A DNA stretch of 64,000 nt from positions 38,002,071-38,066,070 of the forward strand of contig NC_087069.1 in the NCBI RefSeq assembly GCF_963678635.1, given 5' to 3'. Shown one piece after another: positions 42,728 through 52,100 of this stretch. The notes below the pieces were generated by a model. It saw only the letters and a program-made list of their open reading frames with translations, did not search any database and had not been told where the DNA came from. Source of the stretch: Symsagittifera roscoffensis (Eukaryota; Xenacoelomorpha; Acoela; Convolutidae). The position numbers were made by a program, and so were the translations under genes. Position 1 is the stretch's first letter. Each line of letters starts with the position of its first letter.

Positions 42728-43816
42728 TCATGTATTGATAGAACGATTTATTTGGTTCTTTATGCTTTGAGGTTTGTTCAGATTGTCTTGTTGTTTTTGT
42801 CTAAATTCGGAAATACTGTGTCCGTATCGTCGGCAATAATTACACCATTTTTTGAAAGATGGTTTGCCTTTAAAGTTTGGATGTTTTTCGTAGATATTTA
42901 GTATTTCAGTGATTTTTTCAATCATGTCTGTGTCTGATTCCTGTATGTTATTTATATGGGTAGTGTTTGTTTCAATTCGATTAACATATTGTAGTTTTAT
43001 ATTTTCTGTTTCTTCGAGTTTCATTGTGACTTCTGCTTGTTCTAGTTTATCTACTAATTTTCGAAAATCTAAGTCTGGTTCTCGAATTGAGGAAGGATGA
43101 GATGCTCTCTTTTTTATCGCTATTTTCCTTAATTGAGGTGTTAAGGTCATCGTTAAAATTTCTGTCATTTTTGTGTTTTTATAGTCATGGGTATTAAGTG
43201 AATATGCTTTTCGAACTAGTGTTTCGATACGTACTGCTAATTGTTTAATTGTTTCATTTGGTAATCTGCGGATTTCATTGCATAAAACTTTTTGGTGTTG
43301 TTTGTTTCTTTCAGAGTCAAACATTTTTGAAAATTCTTGTGTGAATCTTTTCCAGTCTAATTTTATTTCTATGGGTAATACTGAAAACCATTTTTGAGCT
43401 GCGCCATCTAGGGTTGTTTGTATTAGTGCTGTGCGTCTATGTATCCAATTTTGATGTAGTGGCGTATTATTTGGTTCGGATCCTATATTTAAAGTTAAAT
43501 TTGTTGTTACTACATTTAGATAATCTTCTACAGAATATTCAGGGTCTGTTCCTGTGAATACCATCATTGGTTTAGTGGATGTTATTGATGATCCACCCAT
43601 GAGGTACAGATTCATTGTCATCTGTAGTGATTCTGCGGCATTTGGCATTTGTGAAAAATTTGAATGTTGATTTTTTGTTATTTCGTGTTGCTGAAGGTAA
43701 TATGGAAGCAGTATTTCATTTTGCATTTGAGTTGGTTGATGAGAATGCATTAACATTGGGTTTTGTGGCTGTATTGTTTGAATAAACTGTGTATTAAATG
43801 GGTTTGGTATATGCAT
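42728..43816 (-). CDS. Gag capsid and zinc knuckle
   Basis: 362 residues. Residues ~75-290 resemble a retrotransposon Gag capsid (AAQKWFSVLP, WKRFTQEFSKMFDSE, LRRLP-type turns, long helices). The knuckle is C325-x2-C328-x4-H333-x4-F338, with Phe (TTT) where the last Cys is expected (TGT). This single change probably removes zinc binding. The nucleocapsid continues in 42534-42731 and then in the Arg/Asn-rich frame. Confidence 0.8.
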   Translation of the reverse strand: MHIPNPFNTQFIQTIQPQNPMLMHSHQPTQMQNEILLPYYLQQHEITKNQHSNFSQMPNAAESLQMTMNLYLMGGSSITSTKPMMVFTGTDPEYSVEDYLNVVTTNLTLNIGSEPNNTPLHQNWIHRRTALIQTTLDGAAQKWFSVLPIEIKLDWKRFTQEFSKMFDSERNKQHQKVLCNEIRRLPNETIKQLAVRIETLVRKAYSLNTHDYKNTKMTEILTMTLTPQLRKIAIKKRASHPSSIREPDLDFRKLVDKLEQAEVTMKLEETENIKLQYVNRIETNTTHINNIQESDTDMIEKITEILNIYEKHPNFKGKPSFKKWCNYCRRYGHSISEFRQKQQDNLNKPQSIKNQINRSINT

Positions 43817-44554
43817 TTGTTGTGGTTTTTGGATATCTGTTGGGTTTTGTGGATAAATTTTCTTATTTTGAGATGGTTGAGATTGTCGCGGTCTCTGTGT
43901 GCGATATTCTTTAGTATATGGTGCAAAAATATCTGGTTAGTGATAATCATCTTCATCAGATGATAAATAGTTTGAATTATATGGTGTATGTTGGTTATTT
44001 TTATTTTGTTGAAAGAATGGGTAATTTTCACTATAATCCTGTGTAGGTTGTGGATTACTTGGAAAAATTACTGAATTGGTCGATGTTTTCGGGAGATTCC
44101 AATAATGGGAACATACGTGGTTTAAATTTTGTGTGTTTTTTCGGGGAGGTTCGTTTCTTCTTGGTTTGTGAGCATAATTATAATTGTGTTCTGCAAAGGT
44201 ATTTCTTGTGAATGGTTTTCGTGTTTTTGACGGTATTGTCATTGGTCTATACGTTTGATAGTCAATTTGTGAATATTTTGGAGCAACCGAAGGTTTAACG
44301 GTCGATTGTAAGGTTACTTGTGTTAGTGATGTATTTGTATTTCTTGGTGTTGTGAGATTGGGGTGTATTGGTGAAATACTTTGTTGTGTAGTTGTTGTTG
44401 TTGTTGTTTGGACGATTTCTTCATTTATGAAATGTGATGGTGTTTGAATGTCTTGTTGTGTAAGATTTCTGGTTCCATTAAGATTTTCATTATGAATGAC
44501 GGTCGAATTTAAACTGTTATTTCGTGTATCAGGTAAAAATGTATTATAATTCAA
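43750..44554 (-). CDS. Gag N-terminal region, Thr/Asn/Pro-rich
   Basis: Frames 43937-44554 (205 residues) and 43750-44031 lie before the capsid. They are low complexity, with Thr runs (TTTTTTTQQS) and a conserved patch (SVAPKYSQIDYQTYRPMT) that is also found in copy 3. They probably join the neighbouring frames into one long Gag. Function unknown. Confidence 0.55.
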
Positions 44555-45378
44555 TGGTGTTGCGTCAATGGTTAATGGTATTACTTTTACATAATCTCTG
44601 TGATAAGATATTGTACTTTTTGCTTGACTTGAGATAGCTTGTGGGATATTTAGAAATGCATAATGAGACCATTCAGGGTCCCAAACGTAGTCTGATTGTT
44701 CTGAAAGAACAGTGTCGTCATTTGTATTTTGAGGTCTAAAATTTTTTCTTGCTTGTGAAATTAAATCTAAATTGTGGGTGAAATAATCTATTATAAACCA
44801 TGCTAAGATCTTTTGTAAATCATGTTTAGTGTGTTGTGAAACATCATCTTTAGTGAAATTTTCGCGAATTATTTGTAGAATTGTTGAAAAACTGTGATTT
44901 CATTTCGTAATTTCGTATGTCTGGATGTTTCAGTTGGTGATATACTTTGAACTTCTAATATAGATATATAACTATATATTATTGCAAAAACTTCGTTAGT
45001 GAATATGGAGTTTGCTCTTTGTGAATTATGATATTGTATGCTTTTGATATATTCTATGAATACTTTTGAAAATTCTAATTCAATATCATCTGTTTGAATT
45101 ATACATTTACGATGGGCTGTATTTGGTGTGCTGAATTCTATGGTGTAGATTCCATATTGTTGTGTTAGATTACATATGTCTTTCAAATAGTGTTCAATAA
45201 TTTGTCTTTTCATTTTTACATCTGGGAATTCTTGTTTGCATGGGCTGATTCCTGGTTCAAACAAATTTACGAGTAAGTTCTTGCAAAAATTGTGTTGTCC
45301 TCTATCATCGAGTGAATCTATAAGAAAGGGAAGAACTGCTTCGTCATCTGGACTATCGTCACTTTGAGTGTGGCTCAT
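44555..45378 (-). CDS. Gag first ORF
   Basis: It starts at ATG 45378-45376 (MSHTQSDDSPDDE), with 169 residues to 44869. It is helical and mixed charge, with no known domain. After one indel near 44870 the reading continues in another frame to about 44560 with Trp-rich phrases (VWDPEWSHYAF). The start overlaps the end of the basic ORF by 20 bases. Confidence 0.55.
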
Positions 45379-45819
45379 TTTTTCGTTTGATGACTGTTAA
45401 TATATAACTATCGATGTGTCTAATTGGTTGATTCCAATCATACAAGTTTACTGGTTTGTGTTTGTATTGCTTTTTTATTCTCGTTTTTCCTCTTTTTGAT
45501 GAATTTAAAGTTGTTTCTGAGTCGGAAAAATATAATTGATCATGAATGGGACAATTTTTATCAATTGATTCTTTTAATTTGTGTAGTTCGTCTAAACTAT
45601 TGACTTCTGATTCAGAAAATGCGTTTCTTTTTTTTGAAAATCTTTTTCGTGTGATTTGCCTTTGTTTATTTATAATTTTCCTTTTTATTGTTTGTCGTTT
45701 TGTTCTAATGTATCCAACTGTTTGTGTATGAGGTGTGATTACAAGATCGTATTTTTTTTATCTATTTCACAGTTGTGTAAAACGATTGTTTGTTTATTTA
45801 CTAAATTTTTGAATGACAT
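45359..45819 (-). CDS. Small basic ORF upstream of gag
   Basis: It starts at ATG 45817-45819. A run of eight A near 45752 shifts the frame, so the first 26 codons and the remaining ~130 are in two frames. The main frame ends with TGA at 45359-45361, inside the gag start region. It encodes KYDLVI-x-PH, then a strongly basic stretch with KRQTIKRK and RKRFSKKR (possible nuclear or RNA-binding signal), then an acidic-to-basic C-terminal part. Copy 3 retains the KYDLVI-x-PH part. Function unknown. Confidence 0.55.
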
Positions 45820-45859
45820 AAGGTTTAGGATGAAGGATGCAAGAAGTTGTTAGTTATTT

Positions 45860-47052
45860 CTATTTCCTTAGACTGTTAGTCCTTACGATTTTTTGGTTAG
45901 CTTAACCAGGGTCTTTTTGTTCAGAGTTGGAGAGAAAAGTATATCGATTCCGAAGAATGATTTTTTAATTTCTCGTGGCTAGTCTAAGGTAAAGTGTTAA
46001 CTTACTTAATCTTACTTAGAGGTAGTGATTGTGTTCAAGGGTTGGAGAATAGTAAATCGATCCACAAGGTTCAGCTATAATTAGAACGCAAGTTGTTCGT
46101 TAGATACTATTTTAAACTTACTAAGTCTAAGATCTATCCTGGGTCTGGTAAGAGGAGGGTTTAAGTGAAGGATGAATAACCGAAGTTCTTTACTTTTTAT
46201 CTTACTTTGAATGGTAAGTTTTATTGAAAAATTTCTATTAGTCCTGGGTCTTTTGGAAAGATTGGATAGTGAATCGACGTTTGAGGTCGTTAGACACTTG
46301 CTAAGTGGTTGGGGGAGAACAAAATTGTTCTTTTTGATCCAAGGATAGGCCTTGATGATCAGGTTTTAAATTTAGTGAGATAGAAAATTTATTAAGATCC
46401 ATGGATAAGCCTTGATGATCTGATTTTGAAAAGTAAGTGAATTAAAGTTTAAAATGGTTTAAGTTTATTTAATAAAAAGGTTTAGTTTTTTAATGATATT
46501 AGTGAGCTGATGATTGATGTTATGTTTAGGTGATGAAGCAGGAACAACAGGATGATTTATGATTACTAACAATTTATTGTCATGCTACTAATTTTTATTT
46601 TTATTTTCAATAAATATTTTTCAAATACGTTTTATATAATACTGCAGAAATTAAGAAAACGATCTGAGATCTTTTTATCAATCGTTATTGTACATTAATA
46701 ATTTTGTTTAGCGCCTGAAATGATCATGAAGATTTACTTCAAAATTTTATGTTTAATGAAAATCTAAATTCATTGCTAATAAGATTCTAAATATAAAAGT
46801 TTGTGATGGCTTTTGCCGTACAACCACAAAACTAAATGGTAAGTTTCTACTTAGTCGTATATCGTCTCTTGTCCGAGGTCTTCTTCCAATACCGGGTAGT
46901 TCTAGTATCGTTCGGAATATCGGCTCTCATCTATTGAGTCGTAGAGACATTTCAATTAAATTATTATCGTGTAAGATTTTGAAAATGTTTTGTCTAAATT
47001 CTAATCTATATTTGGTTAGTTCTAAGCTATTAAGACCTTATTCGAGACTTAT
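45860..47052 (-). other. Leader between the primer site and the first ORF
   Basis: About 1.2 kb without genes. It is homologous to 13285-14300 and 25330-26100. It contains repeated CTGGGTC and GTTAGACACT phrases and GATCCAAGGATAGGCCTTGATGATC-type pairs at about 46340 and 46400. Such a long leader may contain the packaging signal and a splice donor for the 3' ORFs. Confidence 0.6.
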
Positions 47053-47062
47053 GGTCGCACCA
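47053..47062 (-). other. Primer-binding site
   Basis: Two bases inside the 5' LTR the minus strand reads TGGTGCGACC, the complement of a tRNA 3' end GGTCGCACCA. The same ten bases occur at the matching place in the 14.3 and 16.6 kb relics. TGG at this distance from the LTR is standard for tRNA-primed elements. The tRNA identity is not determined. Confidence 0.65.
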
Positions 47063-47064
47063 GA

Positions 47065-47471
47065 TGAGTTAAAACCGATGTGGTTAACTCATAGAGTAAT
47101 TTCGGATAGGGTACACCGTCTGCTCGTCACGCTATCTTATTTTCGACAGGATAGATTCGTGCAACTTCTTAGTCTAATACCGATCCTAATCTTACTCTTA
47201 TACTTACTAGTTTCAGGGTGTTTAACTAGTCTCTGCTAGGCTCAATAGATCTAGGGTATACTGGTTTATTGCGGCAGCTGAAGTTCTCTTGGAGAGGCAA
47301 CTAATTTCTAAGTTAAATTCAAATCTCTCTGGTGCTGAAATTACAAGTAATTTCAGCACTTACAAATAAGTGCGTTGTTAGTTAGATGGATTGTGATTGG
47401 TTAATATTAAATATTTTACAGTGGTAAAATATCCAATTTATCCAATTATAAAATGTAGTTTAGATCAGGTT
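47065..47471 (-). repeat. 5' LTR of copy 1
   Basis: Same length as the left LTR. Visible differences include CGACAGG for CGGCCGG, CTTACTAG for CTATCTAG, CAGGGTG for CAGGTTG, AACTAGTC for AACGAGTC, and four or five others. That is roughly 97 percent identity by eye. This implies a fairly recent insertion compared with copy 3. Confidence 0.85.
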
Positions 47472-47472
47472 T

Positions 47473-47478
47473 CATTAT
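47473..47478. repeat. Candidate target-site duplication, right (CATTAT)
   Basis: Partner of 28128-28133. One extra T separates it from the LTR end, so the exact LTR or duplication length is uncertain by 1-2 bases. Confidence 0.55.
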
Positions 47479-47820
47479 CTCAATCAACCTCTTAGTAATT
47501 TGGGCCGCTTAACAGAAAAGACCCGAATCGTCAATACTACCAATGAAACACATAAAGCATGTATTAATTGAGTAATTGAATTTGTTTTGAAAAAGTTTGA
47601 ACCAATTAGTTAATTTATGCAGAATCTATTCGTTTCTTTAGTAATATTTACAAATCGAAAACTTGGTTTACCGAATTGCATATGAAATACTTTTTTTCAG
47701 CTTTCTGCTCTTGAACCCTTTCTGCTTTTAAAACATTCTCCGTTTTGCTCCGCCTCCGTTTTTTGTTTGTGCCAATAAAGTATTAAATTTTCGACGTCCA
47801 CCTATTTGCTTCTGACTAAC

Positions 47821-48156
47821 CTGTACAGAGATCCCTGATCACAGTCTCCTCTGTTCCATTCACATTTCCACAAGAAGAAGAGTTCACTTGGCCGATCACT
47901 TTTACCGAATACACCCTACCAGGTAAAAGTCTTGTCACTGTCATAGGCTCGTCTACATTTACCCACCCTTCAGCAACTCCAAGCGTCGGCCGCAAAGCGT
48001 CGAGCAAAGCGACCACAAAGAGGTATCTGTCGAGACGAACACTGCTTGAAGGTGACCCCACAGTGCCTAGTCCTCCGTCGTTTATGGTTATTGAAGTGTT
48101 TGTTGCAGTGTATCTTATGTTGGGGTCATCGAAGTTCGGAGCCCGAGGCTTTGAAA
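47821..48156 (-). CDS. Fibronectin-III-like exon (upstream exon)
   Basis: A 336-base internal exon. The acceptor is GATGTTAACAG before 48156, and the donor is TACAG followed by GTTAGT after 47821. It is symmetric phase 1-1 with 112 codons. The product begins with a Pro-containing linker (KPRAPNFDD), shows an FN3 F-strand pattern (LLPGRVYSVKVIGQV), two possible N-glycosylation sites (NSS, NGT) and a Cys pair ending in Cys-Thr-Gly at the exon end, as in the downstream exon. The shared phase, ending and length suggest both belong to one multi-FN3 gene, transcribed right to left across a ~28.5 kb intron. A different gene for each exon cannot be excluded. Confidence 0.75.
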
Positions 48157-48426
48157 CTGTTAACATCAAATTCCTTGTATGTTTTTTCCTTCAAAAGATT
48201 CTGTAGTCGGGAAGTTCTTCAACTTTTTTTAAAATTTTTCATTTTTCTTATAAATCATAATAAAGTAGTGCCAGAGCTGATATGAACGGAAAGACAAAAG
48301 TATTTTCATTGGTGACGATATTAGATCATGGAAGCTTTGAACATTGTATCATTGAACCATTCAGTCTTAATCACCTGGGCAGAAACTCAATGTCGCTTCA
48401 TTTGTCATAGACTCAGCTCTCATTGG

Positions 48427-48632
48427 AACCTGATCTAAACTACATTTTATAATTGGATAAATTGGATATTTTACCACTGTAAAAAATTTAATATTAACCA
48501 ATCATAATCCATCTAACTAACAACCCACTTATTTGTAAGTGCTGAAATTACTTGTAATTTCAGCACCAGAGAGATTTGAATTTAACTTAGAAATTAGTTG
48601 CCTCTCCAAGAGAAATTCAGCTGCCGCAATAA
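48427..48632 (+). repeat. LTR fragment of the second family, opposite orientation
   Basis: It matches the reverse complement of 47267-47471, from AACCTGATCTAAAC through the GTGCTGAAAT pair to GCCGCAATAA. It is truncated at the right. The remaining sequence between the exon and this fragment (48157-48426) is plain intron. Confidence 0.85.
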
Positions 48633-48715
48633 TCTATGAATTAACCACATCAGTTATAACTCATCATCGCGCTATACACATCCGAACTAATGTTCACGCG
48701 CACGGTCAAAACATA

Positions 48716-49091
48716 CCCGGGTTGACCAAAAATGCATATCCTACAATTTCCTACAGTTTCATAGATTCAGAAAATTGTAAGAAAACTCCAGGATAAGTAT
48801 TTTTTCATATATGGAAAATGTAAGATAAACATTTTTTCATATATGGAAATTGTATGACAACCATTTTTTTTCCAAAAAAAAAACAAACGTAGTAATTTTT
48901 CATCACCAGACTATTTTATTTGGTTCAAATAGCCAGAGAAACTAGATTAATTCTTTTTTCAATGGTTTTGGAATGAAAATTCTATGATTAGCATTTTTTG
49001 CATACATTTGATGTAGGCAATTGTATGACAAGCATTTTCGGTGTGGGGAAATGTAAGATAAGCATTTTTGGTTTATGGAGGTCAACCCGGG
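48716..49091. mobile_element. MITE, 376 bp, TA target duplications
   Basis: CCCGGGTTGACC at 48716-48727 and GGTCAACCCGGG at 49080-49091 are perfect 12 bp terminal inverted repeats. TA flanks both sides. A further inverted match (CCAAAAATGC..ATC.TACA..TTTCC) lies just inside. The interior has at least six variants of GTAAGATAAGCATTTTT. There is no coding capacity. TA duplication fits Tc1/mariner-like or related transposases. Confidence 0.8.
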
Positions 49092-49121
49092 TACGCAGTG
49101 CCTGGGGTCAAGTTACAAGTT

Positions 49122-52100
49122 AAAACATGTATATCTATTGAGATGAAAAAATCCGAATTTTTGAAAACAAATGAAAGTTCACACGGGTGCAATTGAACTA
49201 TGGTTTAAACTATATTTGATTCTGAATTTCTAATTTTCTGATTATGCGCTTGTAACACTTGGGTTCAGCAATGTTCCTAAGTTTTGAAAAACTTAAAACC
49301 CCTTCGTCTGTGAAAAAAAAGCAGACAAAAAAAAACTTTTTTTATTAACAAAAGTACCATTTTGAAGTACAACAACATAAACAAGATCTCGAGTAGACTG
49401 AGATCCAATGTAAAATGGATAACACAAAGATATGGAATAACTTAAGAACATGTTTTGGTACAGCGTTTTTTACCAATCCTCAAGCTTCTCTTAAGCTTGT
49501 AGTACGATACTGATTGGCTATTGTGCACAAACATTAAAACACATTCGGCTATTTCGCAAAAATTTAGCTCGAGAATTTAAAATAAAACTGCTAAAAACTC
49601 ATTTGCAAACGTTTTCCTCGTGAATTCGAATTATTAATTATTAGTGGAAACCAAAAAAAATACTACTTATTTTGTAACTGTAAACGTGGGGGAATTCACA
49701 ATATCTCTAGGCCGGCTTTTCTCACTCGTTATCGTCCTTCGCACCGCCGCAATATGTTCCCTTTAGTACTGGGGTCAGTGGGGCAACCGATTCCCGGTAC
49801 TGTTTACAATTCCAAAAGGGTTGATTTGGTGGTTGGCTACTCTGTATCTTACTATGCTGCTTGCCCCGTGATCTGTGCTCTTCCGACTGTATCTCACTTG
49901 TCAATCAATAGTCGATCGCAACAACAATTCCAATAATAAGACTGAATTAAGAAATAAATATAACCAAATACAGAGTAGCCTATAAATGGCTGAAATATCA
50001 ATTAATCGTTCAAATAAAGAATAGGACTGCGATTCGTATTAATTAACTAACTGCCTTTAACAGTTATCAATATCCCAAACTTAATTATCTTTCGGATTTA
50101 TCTTCTCTGAACTACACTTTAATCCCAAAAGTACCCTAGGAAAAATTACCTCCCGATAAATTAACAACTTTCGCGAAGTTGTTGCTTTAAGGTTTTTGCA
50201 ACTTTTTCCAACCGTAAGTCTTCGTCACCTTTCGTTCTCACTCTAATTTGAGGATACACCGACTACCTTAACTCGTAGCCCAAATTGTTCTCTAACTAAC
50301 TGAGAACCAACTATTTTCAATCGTAGTTACCACTGTTCTCTCTAACTAACTGAGAACCAACTACTCTCAATCGTAGTTATCACTGTTCTCTCTAACTGAG
50401 AACCAACTATACTCTATCTCAGTATCAATTGTTCTGACCAGTTCGGTGGTCGTACCTTAATCGCGGATCGTTATCTTTATTTACTTTCGGTTCGGTCAGA
50501 GGCGTACTGTTCCCTATCGCTACTAACATTCACTTAACTAGCGGTCACTCAGGACTTATCAGCTGAATCAACCATTGGGTCAGCTTTAATTAAACATCGG
50601 GGTGCAACTTAGTTAATCAGGATATACTGAGCAAACATTGGGTTCAACTACAAAATCAGCTCCCAATCGTATTTGACAAATGAACCCTTGCATGATTTTA
50701 TTTTAGTTCTTCCTAACTTTTTCCCTTTCCTATGAATTGGGTAGTACTCACACAATCGGTAATTTAACTTCCGTGATACTTGAAAAGTTTCCATTTTGGT
50801 CCCGATAAAGTTTAATTTTATTCCCCTAAGTCCAAGGGCTGGGTAATTCCCTTCCCCGTATCCGTTTTGATCCGAAAAAACACCACAAGAATTTATTTAA
50901 TAAGCTAGGGCTGTTCATAAAATCTTCATCCCGAAATTCCCATTTCCTCCCAAAGATGTTCCCAATTTTTTTTGTACGGGGCTGTATTTTTACTTGTTTG
51001 TCGGTTTTATCGAAAGTCCAAGTGGAGTGGGTTAAGCTGACCCCAATGTTTGCTAATTACAGAAAATCACTTTCGCTCGGGTACAAAGGTCAAAACTAAA
51101 ATTCTCGATATAGGGGCCTCCACTTACCTCCCAGATGGGTAGGTACCCCTTACGGGTCCTTACAATGCTAATTTATTACTTTTCAGGGGGTTCCGGGGTC
51201 TTGGGGTCAAAAATGCCAAATGGCCTCTTAGAGGTCATCCGCGGTCAAATGAAGTCAAACGCGTCCAAACGTCTTAATTTCGATGGGAGATCATTCTCAC
51301 TAAGTTTCATTCATATCGGACCATCCCTTCCCATATTTTCGAAAATATTGGGTCAATTAACACTTTTCCCTAAAATTGTCATTTTCACCCCATAGGAAAT
51401 TCCGGAGAGGATTGGGTCACTAGATGTCCCCCTACTGGGTTGGGCCCCCCTTCACATTGGTGCAATAAACTCACAAGTCAATTATCACTATCAGGTGTTA
51501 ATAGCCTTATTTATTTTTCACGTGCTAATAGCTTCCGACGTAGCCGCCGGATTGGGTCCAAACATTGACAAATTATAGGTCTTCCCCCAACCTACCATAC
51601 CCCCAAGTTTCAGCCTCCTAGCATTATCAGGGATCGAGAAATAACAAAAAGTGGGTTTTGTTTACATAAGGCGTAAAACCGGAAGTAATAGTCGGATGCG
51701 TTCAAAATCCCGGTGGTGATCTTCCCTCGCCTAGGGCTACAACATATTGCAATATGAGGTCATTCTGACCATTAGTTACCGGTTTACAAAAAGTGCTAAT
51801 TGCATTTTCGGAAATCATTATCACTCGCCCCCCAGGGGTCCCAGGGGTCTGAAAATTTGCTTGCCCAGCTAAAATCATCTCTATTAGTCACCCAGCAATT
51901 TTCATAAGGATCGGACCAGTGGTTCCCAATCCGGGGGGGTTTCCAGAACTTTAGCGCTTTCTTCTTTTTTCCAATTCTTCGCCCTAGAGGTCAAATTCAA
52001 GGTGGAAAGTCCGATTACGATTGTTTGCTCTCAAACTAAGCTTATCTATCACTGAATTTCATTGCTACAAGTTCATACAGTCGGTTTACGTTGAAATCAA

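Larger units (their letters stand above)
28134..47471 (-). mobile_element. Long env-bearing Ty3/gypsy-like element (copy 1), ~19.3 kb
   Basis: It is bounded by two LTRs of equal length that differ at about a dozen positions, with CATTAT on both sides. The internal order is leader, basic ORF, Gag, protease, RT, RNase H, integrase, membrane ORF, Ser/Pro-rich ORF, envelope-like protein, unknown C-terminal protein, 3' noncoding. Pol order is Ty3/gypsy. The length is roughly two to three times the usual for this group. A 379 bp duplication, several single stops and indels make this copy defective, but it is only moderately decayed. It sits inside the intron between the two FN3 exons and on the same strand as that gene. 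Confidence 0.85.

Noticed and set aside
42213-42901. Plus-strand Tyr/Phe/Asn-rich ORFs
   Set aside because: They are antisense to the Arg/Asn/Ser-rich nucleocapsid. The composition is a direct consequence of the other strand.
50289-50435. Spaced ~50 bp repeats suggesting a CRISPR-like array
   Set aside because: Only three imperfect units with no constant spacers, inside a solo-LTR-like insertion in an animal genome. An ordinary minisatellite.
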